Positions 9,885-18,444 of a stretch of DNA of 64,000 bases are shown one piece after another. A program made the translations under genes and the position numbers. The stretch covers positions 1,116,001 to 1,180,000 of the forward strand of contig NZ_SMZR01000001.1 of assembly GCF_004358665.1 (NCBI RefSeq). Direction: 5' to 3'. The stretch's first letter is position 1. Each line of letters starts with the position of its first letter. The DNA is from Jeotgalibacillus sp. S-D1. Its GTDB lineage: Bacteria; Bacillota; Bacilli; Bacillales; Jeotgalibacillaceae. The notes below the pieces were generated by a model, which was not told where the DNA came from, did no database searches, and saw only the letters and a program-made list of their open reading frames with translations.

Positions 9885-10048
9885 GATGAGGTGAACGGAG
9901 CGGAAGGTGGCGACTCCTGCAGGATTTGACGGCAAGCTGAGACCCCGCAAGGCGAAGCCTGAGGAGGCTCAGCGCCGTCCCTGCGGAAAGCGTCCGCCTG
10001 AAGCGCAGTGAACCGGTTAGAGGAGGCTGAGACACATTTGTCCCAGTC
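9885..10048 (-). repeat. GC-rich interspersed repeat, copy A
   Basis: About 164 bp, clearly richer in G+C than the surroundings. Read on the minus strand it begins ggactgggacaaat and ends cgttcacctcatc, and it is nearly identical to copy B at 25612-25779, which lies in the opposite orientation. The differences are one single-base indel in gagcc(c)tcct, two or three substitutions, and a variable patch of about 15 bases near the 5' end. Internal self-complementary pieces include gcggaAAGCGtccgc and GCTGAG/CTCAGC, so the RNA would fold. A 60-codon open frame across it is not considered a gene. It fills the gap between convergent patA and ykwC. Confidence 0.9.
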
Positions 10049-10053
10049 CATTG

Positions 10054-10923
10054 TTAATTAATATAATGTTTTATTAGAACCTGAGTTCCGTTATCACTGT
10101 ACCCTTCTGAAGAAATCTCATTGTAAAGAGAGCAGGCAAGATCAAGCCCAGGCAAATTCAGATCCATTCGTTTTGCTTCTTCAATTGCTATATTTAAATC
10201 TTTAATGAAATGGCGCACATAAAAGCCCGGTTCATAATCTTCCTTAAGCATTCTTGGAGCTAAGTTGGACAAAGACCAGCTGCCTGCCGCTCCATTTGCT
10301 ATGCTTTTTAATACATGATCTAAATTTAAACCAGCCTTTTTAGCATAAGCAAGCGATTCACATACTCCTATCATAGTGGAGGCAATGACAATTTGGTTGC
10401 TCATTTTAACATGCTGCCCAAACCCTGCTGGCCCGTGATAAATGATATTACTGCCAAACAACTCTAAAATCGGCAAAATTTCTTCAAATGTCGACTGCTC
10501 CCCTCCTGCCATGATAGAGAGTGTTGCATTTCTTGCTCCAACGTCCCCTCCAGAAACCGGGGCATCGATCGTGGACAGGCCATGATTTGATGCAATGAGT
10601 GCGATTCTATTAGCAAGACTCGGCGTAGACGTGGTTAAATCTACTAAAACAGCTCCCTCTTTTGCGTTCGTAATGAGCCCATCTTCATTCAAATACAGTT
10701 CTTCCACATCTTTTGGATAGCCTGCCATCGTAAAAATCAAATTACAGGATTTTGCTATTTCAGCAGGAGAGTCCTTCCATACTGCTCCTTTTTCGATCAG
10801 AGGTTCTGCTTTAGATTTTGTACGACTGTAGATTAATACATCTTGCTGTGCATTGAGTAAATGACTTATTACGCCAGATCCCATAACACCGGTTCCAATA
10901 AACCCTATTTTCCATTTAGTCAA
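10054..10923 (-). CDS. ykwC: YkwC-like beta-hydroxyacid dehydrogenase (3-hydroxyisobutyrate dehydrogenase family)
   Basis: A 289-aa NAD(P)-dependent dehydrogenase. The Rossmann motif GFIGTGVMG is at residues 8-16. Then come the substrate-binding DAPVSGGDVGA, catalytic Lys in GFGQHVKMSNQ, and the C-terminal helical domain with HFIKDLNIAIEEA. It matches B. subtilis YkwC along its length. The family oxidises 3-hydroxyisobutyrate, tartronate semialdehyde or related hydroxyacids; the natural substrate of YkwC is not known to me. TTG start with GGGAGG seven bases upstream. It is divergent from ykwB as part of the conserved pts-ykwB-ykwC-patA neighbourhood. Confidence 0.92.
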   Translation of the reverse strand: MTKWKIGFIGTGVMGSGVISHLLNAQQDVLIYSRTKSKAEPLIEKGAVWKDSPAEIAKSCNLIFTMAGYPKDVEELYLNEDGLITNAKEGAVLVDLTTSTPSLANRIALIASNHGLSTIDAPVSGGDVGARNATLSIMAGGEQSTFEEILPILELFGSNIIYHGPAGFGQHVKMSNQIVIASTMIGVCESLAYAKKAGLNLDHVLKSIANGAAGSWSLSNLAPRMLKEDYEPGFYVRHFIKDLNIAIEEAKRMDLNLPGLDLACSLYNEISSEGYSDNGTQVLIKHYIN

Positions 10924-11032
10924 GACTATCCCTCCTATACTTTGTATCTACTTTATTCTGACTCTTCTTTTTAAAAATTGCAAACAATGGCATAATAGAG
11001 AATAAGTGAAATAAGTCGAAGGGTGGGTTTAT

Positions 11033-11695
11033 GTGAGAAAGGATTTTTTTATCATTAATGAAAGAAGTCGGCATTCCATATCGATTCGCAACTATTCACA
11101 TGATGACATTGAAGATCTAATCCGAATTCAAAGGGAAGCATTCCCTCCCCCTTTTCCGAAAGAGCTGCTGTTTCAGCCCGATCACATTTTGCAGCACATC
11201 GAGCGCTTCCCACAAGGCGCACTTTGCGTTGAGGTTGATCATCAATTAGCAGGTTCTCTTACATGCCTTGTCGTCAATCTTAAGTATGGGCAAAAACACA
11301 CCTGGAAAGAAATAACAGATTCAGGATATATAAGAAATCATCAGCCTGGCGGGAATACCCTTTATGTAGTTGATTTATGTGTCTCGCCAGCATTCCGTGG
11401 CTTTGGCATTGGAAAAGAACTCTTAAGAGCAGCATACGAAACTGTCGTTCACCTTGACCTTGACCGTCTTGCGGGAGGAGGCAGAATGCCCGGATACTCT
11501 AAAGTGGCTCATCAAATGACTGCAGAAGATTATTTCCAAAAAATTAAGTACGGGGATTGCCATGATCCAGTTATTACTTTCTTATTAAAATGTGGAAGAG
11601 TTCCTGTAGAGCTGTTACCGAATTATATTGAGGATGAGGAATCATTAAATTGGGCAGTGTTGATGGAGTGGAAAAATCCATTTAAACATCTTTAA
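11033..11695 (+). CDS. ykwB: GNAT family N-acetyltransferase, YkwB-like
   Basis: 220 aa. After a short polar N-terminus the GNAT fold starts at SIRNYSHDDIEDLIRIQ. The acetyl-CoA loop is VSPAFRGFGIGKELLRAAYE near residues 120-139 (core RGFGIG). The substrate, possibly a small molecule or a protein N-terminus, is unknown. GTG start preceded by AAGGGTGGG; the ATG two bases earlier is followed directly by a stop in its own frame. The location between ptsI and ykwC is the same as in B. subtilis, which supports the ykwB assignment. Confidence 0.85.
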   Translation: MRKDFFIINERSRHSISIRNYSHDDIEDLIRIQREAFPPPFPKELLFQPDHILQHIERFPQGALCVEVDHQLAGSLTCLVVNLKYGQKHTWKEITDSGYIRNHQPGGNTLYVVDLCVSPAFRGFGIGKELLRAAYETVVHLDLDRLAGGGRMPGYSKVAHQMTAEDYFQKIKYGDCHDPVITFLLKCGRVPVELLPNYIEDEESLNWAVLMEWKNPFKHL

Positions 11696-11720
11696 TAAAC
11701 AGATTTTTTACATAAAAAAG

Positions 11721-11748
11721 GAACCAGATAATGGGGGTTATCTGGTTC
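11721..11748 (-). terminator. Intrinsic terminator of the ptsH-ptsI operon
   Basis: Perfect 11-bp stem GAACCAGATAA/TTATCTGGTTC. On the minus strand it is followed by CCTTTTTT, about 95 bp beyond the ptsI stop. The plus strand tail is A-rich, so it is mainly a minus-strand terminator, though it could also hinder ykwB read-through. Confidence 0.8.
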
Positions 11749-11841
11749 TAAAAAGGGAAATCAGAATGAAAAAGTATGCTTGTACTATCTATATCGTTCC
11801 CCTTTTGCACAAGTTTATTCATTCTTTATATTACAGTTTGA

Positions 11842-13560
11842 TTACATTTTAATAGTGTTTTTTACAACTGAAATAACTTCTTCATTAGTTGAAAGATTAA
11901 GGACTTCTTCTGCTAATGCTTCCATATCCTGTTTAGACAGATTTTTCAGCTGGGCGCGTGCAGGCAGAATCGAAGTGGCACTCATCGAAAATTCATCAAG
12001 ACCTAATCCCAAAAGGATCGGAATGGCAATTTCGTCTCCGGCCATTTCTCCGCACATACCCGTCCACTTGCCTTCTTTATGGGATGCATCAATTACCATC
12101 TTAATTAAACGCAGAATAGATGGGTTATATGGCTGATACAGGTATGACACGCGTTCATTCATGCGGTCAGCCGCCATCGTGTATTGAATTAAATCATTTG
12201 TTCCAATACTGAAGAAATCTACTTCTTTAGCGAACTGATCTGCAAGCACCGCAGTCGAAGGAATCTCTACCATGATTCCAATTTCAATATTTTCCGATAC
12301 CTTAATTCCTTCTTGCAGCAGCTCCTCTTTAACTTCTAAAAGAATCGCTTTTGCATTTCGGAATTCGGTAAGGTTTGAAATCATTGGGAACATAATTTTA
12401 AGATTTCCATAAACACTTGCTCTTAATAACGCACGAAGCTGAACCTTGAACAAGTCTTGTTCTTCTAAGCATAGACGAATTGCTCTAAAACCAAGAAAAG
12501 GATTCATTTCATGTGGAAGGTTAAGGTACGGCAGCTCTTTATCTCCGCCGATATCCAGTGTTCTTACAACCACAGGTTTGCCGCTCATGCCTTCAAGCAC
12601 CGCTTTGTATGACTCAAACTGCTCCTCCTCTGTCGGAAGCTCATTTCGTCCCATATAAAGAAATTCAGTGCGGTAAAGACCAATGCCTTCTCCGCCATTG
12701 TTACGAACTCCTTCAAGATCTGCAGGAGTACCGATATTGGCAGCTAGCTCCACGTGATGTCCGTCTTTAGAAACAGATTCTTCATCAACCAGCTTGGCCC
12801 ACTCTGCTTTTTGATCAGCAAACTTGCTTGATTCGTGGTTATAACGTTCAACAATTTCTTCCGTAGGGTTAATATGCACTTCCCCATTTAATCCATCAAC
12901 GATGACAAGATCTCCATTTTGAATTTCAACAGTTGCTTCTTTCGTACCAACAACTGCTGGAATTTCCATAGAACGGGCCATTATTGCAGAATGGGAAGTA
13001 CGTCCACCAATATTAGTAGTAAACCCTTTAACAAATTCTCTGTTAAGCTGTGCTGTATCAGAAGGTGTTAAATCATCCGCAATAACAATAACTTCCTCAG
13101 AGATCATGCTCGGGTTTAATACTTTCACACCTAAAAGGTGAGCCAGTACGCGTTTTGTTACGTCACGGATATCTGCAGCTCTTTCTTTCATATATTCGTT
13201 ATCCATTTGTTCAAACATCATAACAAACATATCTGCTGTTTCTTTCAAAGCAGCTTCAGCATTAACAGAGTCCTGTTTAATTTTATCTTCAATCGGACTT
13301 ACTAACTCCGGATCACTCAAAACAAGAAGGTGAGCTTCAAAGATCGCAGCCTTGTCTTCGCCAAGTTCAACCTTGGCACGATCCCGAATTGCTTCAAGTT
13401 CTGAACGTGAAACAGACATCGCTTGTTGAAAGCGCTCAATTTCCTGTCCAGGGTTGTCCACTACAGTTTGCTCAAATGACAAATCAGGCTCTACTAGACG
13501 GTAGGCCTTTGCAATTGCTATGCCGCTTGAAGCTGCAGTTCCTTTTAGTATAGAAGACAT
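11842..13560 (-). CDS. ptsI: Phosphoenolpyruvate-protein phosphotransferase, enzyme I
   Basis: Takes phosphate from PEP and passes it to HPr at the top of the sugar phosphotransferase system. The 572 aa are standard. The phospho-His domain carries [17 protein letters not shown] with His190 as the phosphorylated residue. The PEP-binding TIM barrel shows [30 protein letters not shown] and the catalytic Cys in GMCGEMAGD. The start codon lies three bases beyond the ptsH stop, so the genes are translationally close. Unlike in B. subtilis, no ptsG precedes the pair. Confidence 0.98.
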   Translation of the reverse strand: MSSILKGTAASSGIAIAKAYRLVEPDLSFEQTVVDNPGQEIERFQQAMSVSRSELEAIRDRAKVELGEDKAAIFEAHLLVLSDPELVSPIEDKIKQDSVNAEAALKETADMFVMMFEQMDNEYMKERAADIRDVTKRVLAHLLGVKVLNPSMISEEVIVIADDLTPSDTAQLNREFVKGFTTNIGGRTSHSAIMARSMEIPAVVGTKEATVEIQNGDLVIVDGLNGEVHINPTEEIVERYNHESSKFADQKAEWAKLVDEESVSKDGHHVELAANIGTPADLEGVRNNGGEGIGLYRTEFLYMGRNELPTEEEQFESYKAVLEGMSGKPVVVRTLDIGGDKELPYLNLPHEMNPFLGFRAIRLCLEEQDLFKVQLRALLRASVYGNLKIMFPMISNLTEFRNAKAILLEVKEELLQEGIKVSENIEIGIMVEIPSTAVLADQFAKEVDFFSIGTNDLIQYTMAADRMNERVSYLYQPYNPSILRLIKMVIDASHKEGKWTGMCGEMAGDEIAIPILLGLGLDEFSMSATSILPARAQLKNLSKQDMEALAEEVLNLSTNEEVISVVKNTIKM

Positions 13561-13563
13561 TTT

Positions 13564-13827
13564 TTACGCCAAACCTTCGCTGTGAAGTGTTTCTTCAAGG
13601 CTTGTTAAGGCTTCCTGCTCATCGCTTCCATCAGCATGGATAATGATATCTGCATCTTTGCCGACACCTAAAGACATTACACCCATGATTGATTTTAAGT
13701 TAACTTTTTTACCTTTATATTCAAGTTGAACATCAGAATCAAACTTGCTTGCAGTTTGAACCAATAGTGTTGCCGGACGTGCGTGAATTCCTGTTTCTGC
13801 CTTAACTGTAAATTGCTTTTGAGCCAT
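13564..13827 (-). CDS. ptsH: Phosphocarrier protein HPr
   Basis: An 87-aa HPr with catalytic His15 in TGIHARPAT and regulatory Ser46 in [11 protein letters not shown]. Ser46 is the site phosphorylated by HPr kinase/phosphorylase, after which HPr acts as co-repressor of CcpA. Presence of both residues shows a full Firmicute-type carbon catabolite control role, not only sugar uptake. ATG start with AAAGGAG upstream. First gene of the ptsH-ptsI operon. Confidence 0.98.
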   Translation of the reverse strand: MAQKQFTVKAETGIHARPATLLVQTASKFDSDVQLEYKGKKVNLKSIMGVMSLGVGKDADIIIHADGSDEQEALTSLEETLHSEGLA

Positions 13828-13871
13828 ATTAATCTTCTCCTTTTAACTTGTATTTACAACATCACCATATT

Positions 13872-13900
13872 AAATTAACGAATTCAACACTTGACGTCAA
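13872..13900 (-). promoter_or_regulatory. Sigma-A-type promoter of ptsH-ptsI
   Basis: On the minus strand, -35 TTGACG (13895-13900), a 17-base spacer and -10 TAATTT (13872-13877), about 45 bp before the ptsH ATG. No ribonucleic antiterminator or terminator hairpin was found in this leader. The remaining part of the 13828-14129 gap is A/T-rich and shows no gene. Confidence 0.6.
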
Positions 13901-14129
13901 TATAAGAATTTATATTTATTAACATGATGAGTTTGTTATTTTCTCTCTTAAGAAATAAGAATAGCATGTAAGCCCCTGAATCACAACGAATTTGCTATTG
14001 TTAACACTGACTCGTAAGTGTTTATTTAATAAAATGACAAATTGTTCATGTTTAAGCTAATTTTTCTTTCAATATTAGAGTTAAAACATATCCGTATTTT
14101 CTTTCTTATCTGAAACTTATTATGCGCCA

Positions 14130-14864
14130 TTAATGTTCATAGATCATTTTGCGGGTCATGCCGCCATCAATGATTAAATTCTCTCCAGTAATAAAATTAT
14201 TTTGAGGATCTGTTAAAAATACACATGCCCTAGCAATATCGGCCGGCTTGCCTACGCGATTTGATAAATGCTGGCTATGATCAACTTCTCTAAGCTCCTG
14301 GTAATTTTCCGTTTCGATCCAACCCGGACTGATCGCGTTTACTGTAATGTTTTTTACGCTAAACGTGACAGATAAAGAGTGGGTTAAAGCATGAATGCCA
14401 CCCTTTGATGCAGAATAGGCCTCTGTATTATCCTCAGACATAAAGGCTCTGGAAGAACACATATTTACAATAGAGCCATTTTCCATATACCTTGCAGCCT
14501 CACGTGAACAATAAAAAACACTTGATAAGTTGCTGTTTATTACTGACAGCCAGTCCATTTCTGATACTTCCCATATGGATTTAAATTCAGATTTCCCGGC
14601 ATTATTAATTAATACATCAATTTTCCCCATCTCAGCAGAAATGGTCTTAAACAGCGTTTCAACTTCGCTCAGCCTGCCCACATCACAAGTATGGGCAGAT
14701 GCTTTTATACCTTTTCCTTTTAGCGTATTCACTTCCTGTATTAACTTCTCTTCATTAATATCAACTAAGTGAACATGTTCTCCCAGAGAACCATACATTT
14801 TAGCCACTTCTAAACCGATCCCGCTCGCTGCCCCGGTTACAACCACTGTTCTTTGCCCAATCAT
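14130..14864 (-). CDS. SDR family oxidoreductase
   Basis: A 244-aa classical short-chain dehydrogenase. Cofactor motif VTGAASGIG at residues 10-18, NNAG at about 88, catalytic Ser in NMCSSRAF, and YSASKGG with the Tyr-Lys pair. The C-terminus has PGWIETENY and GENLIIDGGMT. The family reduces or oxidises alcohols and ketones with NAD(P); the substrate cannot be deduced. AAGGAGGG overlaps the stop codon of the 67-aa gene upstream, so both are in one operon with coupled translation. Confidence 0.88.
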   Translation of the reverse strand: MIGQRTVVVTGAASGIGLEVAKMYGSLGEHVHLVDINEEKLIQEVNTLKGKGIKASAHTCDVGRLSEVETLFKTISAEMGKIDVLINNAGKSEFKSIWEVSEMDWLSVINSNLSSVFYCSREAARYMENGSIVNMCSSRAFMSEDNTEAYSASKGGIHALTHSLSVTFSVKNITVNAISPGWIETENYQELREVDHSQHLSNRVGKPADIARACVFLTDPQNNFITGENLIIDGGMTRKMIYEH

Positions 14865-14877
14865 GTCATCCCTCCTT

Positions 14878-15081
14878 TTAGCTTCTTGGTTCCTCTAAAT
14901 ATTCAAAAATAACATGGCCGTTCCTTCTTGCTGTTCCCTTAAAGCGTTTAAAATCATCTTCTTTAACCAGCACGTCTCTAAATACAGAAAAATCCTCTTT
15001 TGAAATGCGAAGTTCATTTATTGAGTTTTCTCTTAACTGATTTAATAAATGATGTACCTCTTCCTCATTCAACTTAATCAC
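14878..15081 (-). CDS. Small hypothetical protein (67 aa)
   Basis: Polar, charged 67-aa protein, probably helical at the start (LNEEEVHHLLNQLREN) and with a beta-like end (GTARRNGHVIFEYLEE). No membrane segment, signal or cysteine. I do not recognise the family with certainty; similar small proteins occur in this part of Bacillus chromosomes. It has its own upstream promoter and is the first gene of an operon with the SDR oxidoreductase, whose ribosome binding site overlaps its TAA stop. Confidence 0.75.
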   Translation of the reverse strand: MIKLNEEEVHHLLNQLRENSINELRISKEDFSVFRDVLVKEDDFKRFKGTARRNGHVIFEYLEEPRS

Positions 15082-15104
15082 TCCTATTGACCTTATTGGT
15101 TTTT

Positions 15105-15133
15105 ACTATAATGAAATGTCCAGATTAGGACAA
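15105..15133 (-). promoter_or_regulatory. Promoter of the 67-aa/SDR operon
   Basis: Minus strand -35 TTGTCC (15128-15133), 17-base spacer, -10 TATAGT (15105-15110), 24 bp before the ATG of the small gene. Confidence 0.5.
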
Positions 15134-15154
15134 GTAAACATGTTTTAGACGATT

Positions 15155-15178
15155 GTAAATAGGAACGATACTATTTAC
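15155..15178. promoter_or_regulatory. Perfect inverted repeat between divergent genes
   Basis: GTAAATAG and CTATTTAC flank an 8-base spacer. The repeat lies 22 bp upstream of the -35 of the small-gene operon and about 95 bp upstream of the CPBP gene. It has the form of an operator for a dimeric regulator. No T-run follows, so it is not a terminator. Confidence 0.45.
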
Positions 15179-15272
15179 TCTATAAACATAGCTTCTTTTT
15201 TGATAGAATGATCTTTATGTTTTCGCAATCCATCCTTAAACAATGATATGATAATTATAGGAGGCACAACTT

Positions 15273-15875
15273 ATGACTAAACAAACCTGGTGGCTGATAG
15301 GCAGTATGCTGGTCATTCACCTGCTAATGTATATTACATTTATTGATAATAATATTTTTTGGTATCTGTATTCCGGCACAGCTTTAGTGATGATTGCCCT
15401 AAGCATTACATCATCGGAGCTGGATGAACAAATGCCCATGCAGCCGCATTTGATCAAAGGAATCGCTTCTGGAGTTCTTATGTATGGACTCTTTTTTATT
15501 GGCTACACCTTATTCACCTGGCTTCCGGGAGAAGTTGATCAAACCATTTCAAATCTTTTCTACCAGCTTAAACCCCAAAACGCTTGGCAGCTGGCCGTAT
15601 TGATTTTAATTATTATTCCTGCAGAAGAAATATTCTGGAGAGGATTCATCCAGCGAAACCTGCATCAATACTTTTCTTCTCCAATCAGTATATTGATAAC
15701 AGCTGTACTCTCAGGATCGGTTTTCTATTTTTCAGGAGAATGGATTTGGATGGCTGCAGCATTTGCAGGAGCAATATATTGGGGCATCTTATATGCATGG
15801 AAACGCAGTATTCCAATGCTTATTTTATCCCACTTAACCTTTGACCTGTTATTCTTCTATTTAATTTTCTTTTAA
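15273..15875 (+). CDS. CPBP-family intramembrane protein (CAAX protease-like)
   Basis: 200 aa with about six hydrophobic segments. The CPBP motif 1, AEEIFWRGF, provides Glu118, Glu119 and Arg123. Motif 3 is HLTFD with His187 and Asp191. Motif 2, normally FxxxH, reads FYFSG here, so the expected second metal-ligand His is Gly155. Family members are glutamic-type intramembrane proteases related to Rce1, or bacteriocin-immunity proteins. The lost His makes proteolytic activity doubtful. ATG start with AGGAGG upstream. Divergent from the SDR operon and ended by its own terminator. Confidence 0.85.
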   Translation: MTKQTWWLIGSMLVIHLLMYITFIDNNIFWYLYSGTALVMIALSITSSELDEQMPMQPHLIKGIASGVLMYGLFFIGYTLFTWLPGEVDQTISNLFYQLKPQNAWQLAVLILIIIPAEEIFWRGFIQRNLHQYFSSPISILITAVLSGSVFYFSGEWIWMAAAFAGAIYWGILYAWKRSIPMLILSHLTFDLLFFYLIFF

Positions 15876-15959
15876 TTTGCACTTCAGCTTGCTGCCAATG
15901 GAATAAACAATGTTTCTTTTGGATCAACACAATTCACTCCTTATTATTAAACTTGAACT

Positions 15960-16000
15960 GGAAAATGCCTCTGCTTTCGTGGAGAGGCATTTTCCTTTTT
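15960..16000 (+). terminator. Intrinsic terminator of the CPBP gene
   Basis: A 13-bp perfect stem GGAAAATGCCTCT/AGAGGCATTTTCC followed by TTTTT, 85 bases after the stop codon. Confidence 0.85.
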
Positions 16001-16131
16001 AATTACCCTCAAAAATGGTGAAAACATAAGTGAAAACATAAGATAACAGCTCAGTTGAATTCCTCCCGCTGGAGCAACAACCCTTCCCGCCAAGGCCTAT
16101 GTGGCTTCTTAAATTTTTTTAAGCAAAATAC

Positions 16132-16187
16132 TTGAAAGTCAGTAAAGGTCAAATTATACTATTTGTAGAAGGTCAATAATAGTCAAA
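16132..16187 (+). promoter_or_regulatory. clpE promoter with two CtsR operators
   Basis: -35 TTGAAA (16132-16137), 17-base spacer, -10 TATACT (16155-16160). A CtsR tandem heptad AGTCAGT-AAA-GGTCAAA fills the spacer (16137-16153). A second one, GGTCAAT-AAT-AGTCAAA, lies just downstream of the start point (16171-16187). Both fit the known consensus RGTCAAA-NAN-RGTCAAA. This arrangement implies repression by CtsR and induction by heat or protein-damage stress. The transcript has a leader of about 100 bases before the ATG. The remaining 15876-16131 stretch holds only the upstream terminator. Confidence 0.9.
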
Positions 16188-16272
16188 TAAGCAGATAAAT
16201 AGACAGCAGCATAATGGTCAGATACAATGACGAAACATTTAAAATAATGCACAACTAAAAGGAGGAGTCACA

Positions 16273-18399
16273 ATGATTTGTGAAAAATGTCAATCAAATC
16301 AAGCGAATGTTCAGCTACGTCTTCAAGTTAATAGTCAGCAGCAGGATTTCAATTTGTGCTCCAATTGTTATAGAGAAGAAAAAGCAAAATTACATTCTGC
16401 TATGAATGGTCAAAGCAAGCCATCTAATGAATCACCGATTGATGACTTTTTATCATCATTTAACCAAGGAAACAGTGAATCAAAAAACAGTTCCGCATCT
16501 GCCCATAAAAAACAAGGTTTATTAGAAGAATACGGACGTAATATTTCGCATCTAGCCAAAGCTGGATTAATTGATCCTGTGATCGGCCGTGATAAAGAAA
16601 TTGATCGCATGATTGAAGTATTAAACCGCCGCAATAAAAATAACCCTGTATTAATCGGTGAACCCGGTGTCGGTAAAACAGCGGTAGCAGAAGGTTTAGC
16701 TACACGTATTTCCGATGGCACTGTTCCGGCTAAACTTAAATCGAAAGAAGTTATCCTGCTGGACGTTGCCTCCCTTGTATCCAATACCGGAATCAGAGGG
16801 CAGTTTGAAGAACGAATGAAGAATTTAGTTTCAGAATTGCAGTCCAGAAAAAACGTTATTCTATTTATCGATGAGATTCACCAGATTGTAGGAGCGGGCT
16901 CTGCAGAAGGATCAATGGATGCAGGTAATATTCTCAAACCTGCACTGGCTAGAGGTGAACTGCAGCTGGTGGGTGCTACCACTTTGAAGGAATATCGTAA
17001 AATTGAAAAAGATGCTGCGTTAGAGCGCCGGTTCCAGCCAATTCAAGTTAATGAACCTTCTACTGTAGAAGCACTTTCGATTTTAGAGGGTCTGGCACCA
17101 CGCTATGAAGACTTTCATGAGGTGAGTTACAGCAAGGAAGCGCTGGAGGCAGCAGTAAGTCTGTCTCACCGTTATATTCAGGACCGATTCCTGCCGGATA
17201 AGGCCATTGACCTTCTGGATGAATCGGGTTCAAAACTTAATCTGACGATTGACAGCAGCGATCATGTTGCTATTAATGCCCGTTTAAAGGAAATTCACAT
17301 TGAAAAGCAAAGAGTGTTAAAAGATGAGGATTACGAAACAGCTGCTAAACTCCGCGACGAGGAGGAACAGCTTGAAGAGCGTCTTAAACAGGATGAATCC
17401 TCTGAAAGACCAACTGTAACCAAACAGGTTATCCAGCATCTTATTGAGCAAAAAACAGGAATTCCTGTTGGGAAACTGGAAGATGATGAACAGACAAAAA
17501 TGCAGCGTTTGGAAAGCAGCTTAAATGAAAAAGTGATCGGACAGCAGGAAGCTGTAAAAAAAGTAGCCAAAGCTGTACGCAGAAGCCGTGCCGGATTAAA
17601 ATCCAAAAATCGTCCAACCGGATCATTCCTTTTTGTCGGACCTACAGGTGTAGGTAAAACGGAACTTTCCAAAACTTTGGCTGCTGAATTATTCGGCTCT
17701 AAAGACCATATGATCCGTTTAGATATGAGTGAGTATATGGAAAAACACAGTGTAGCCAAACTAATTGGTTCACCTCCAGGATATGTAGGCCATGACGAAG
17801 CCGGTCAGCTGACAGAGAAAGTTCGCCGGTCACCTTACAGCATTATCCTGCTGGACGAGATTGAAAAAGCGCATCCGGATGTTTTGCATATGTTCCTGCA
17901 AATTATGGAAGACGGCCGTTTGACTGACAGTCAGGGCCGCACCGTAAACTTTAAAGACACTGTTATTATTATGACCAGCAACGCTGGCGTAGGCATGAAA
18001 AAGCAAGCTGTAGGATTTGGTTCAAATGAAGCTCTTAATGAAGCAAATCTTCTTGATTCGTTAAGTGATTTCTTTAAGCCTGAATTCCTGAACCGTTTTG
18101 ACAGTATTATTGAATTCTCATCATTACAAAAAGATGATCTTCTGCAGATCATTGATATTATGATTGAAGAGCTGGATGTAACCATTGCAGAGCAGGATAT
18201 GAAAATCCAAATTACTCCTGAGGCAAAAGAAAAACTGGCCGAGCTCGGCTACCATCCATCCTTCGGTGCACGTCCGCTAAGACGCGCCCTTCAAGAGCAT
18301 ATTGAAGATGGAATTACTGATTATATGTTTGACCACCCTGAAGTTAAATCACTGCAGGCTGCTGTAGAAGAAAATCAAATCGTTATCAAAGAAGCTTAA
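16273..18399 (+). CDS. clpE: ATP-dependent Clp protease ATP-binding subunit ClpE
   Basis: A 708-aa Hsp100 unfoldase working with ClpP. The N-terminal zinc finger is C3-C6...C29-C32, the hallmark of ClpE. The first AAA+ module has Walker A GEPGVGKT (129-136) and Walker B LFIDEIH. A UVR/coiled-coil segment spans about 334-370. The second AAA+ module has GPTGVGKT (456-463) and [10 protein letters not shown]. The ClpP-docking tripeptide VGF follows near 578, and the D2-small domain with [10 protein letters not shown] ends the protein. In B. subtilis ClpE is made transiently in severe heat shock and removes aggregated proteins and CtsR. The CtsR sites upstream agree with this. Confidence 0.98.
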   Translation: MICEKCQSNQANVQLRLQVNSQQQDFNLCSNCYREEKAKLHSAMNGQSKPSNESPIDDFLSSFNQGNSESKNSSASAHKKQGLLEEYGRNISHLAKAGLIDPVIGRDKEIDRMIEVLNRRNKNNPVLIGEPGVGKTAVAEGLATRISDGTVPAKLKSKEVILLDVASLVSNTGIRGQFEERMKNLVSELQSRKNVILFIDEIHQIVGAGSAEGSMDAGNILKPALARGELQLVGATTLKEYRKIEKDAALERRFQPIQVNEPSTVEALSILEGLAPRYEDFHEVSYSKEALEAAVSLSHRYIQDRFLPDKAIDLLDESGSKLNLTIDSSDHVAINARLKEIHIEKQRVLKDEDYETAAKLRDEEEQLEERLKQDESSERPTVTKQVIQHLIEQKTGIPVGKLEDDEQTKMQRLESSLNEKVIGQQEAVKKVAKAVRRSRAGLKSKNRPTGSFLFVGPTGVGKTELSKTLAAELFGSKDHMIRLDMSEYMEKHSVAKLIGSPPGYVGHDEAGQLTEKVRRSPYSIILLDEIEKAHPDVLHMFLQIMEDGRLTDSQGRTVNFKDTVIIMTSNAGVGMKKQAVGFGSNEALNEANLLDSLSDFFKPEFLNRFDSIIEFSSLQKDDLLQIIDIMIEELDVTIAEQDMKIQITPEAKEKLAELGYHPSFGARPLRRALQEHIEDGITDYMFDHPEVKSLQAAVEENQIVIKEA

Positions 18400-18403
18400 T
18401 AGA

Positions 18404-18440
18404 AAAAGAGGTATCAGCCAAATTTGGCTGGTACCTCTTT
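18404..18440. terminator. Bidirectional terminator between clpE and pepF
   Basis: Hairpin AAAGAGGTAYCAGCCA/TGGCTGGTACCTCTTT (one G-U pair) flanked by A-run and T-run. It serves clpE on the plus strand and the convergent peptidase gene on the minus strand. Confidence 0.85.
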
Positions 18441-18444
18441 TATT

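Noticed and set aside
9869-10051. 60-codon frame on the minus strand
   Set aside because: It runs across the GC-rich repeat, has no ribosome binding site, and the second repeat copy breaks the frame through an indel.
13840-14129. Hidden gene upstream of ptsH
   Set aside because: The stretch is A/T-rich with stops in all frames; only the promoter could be supported.
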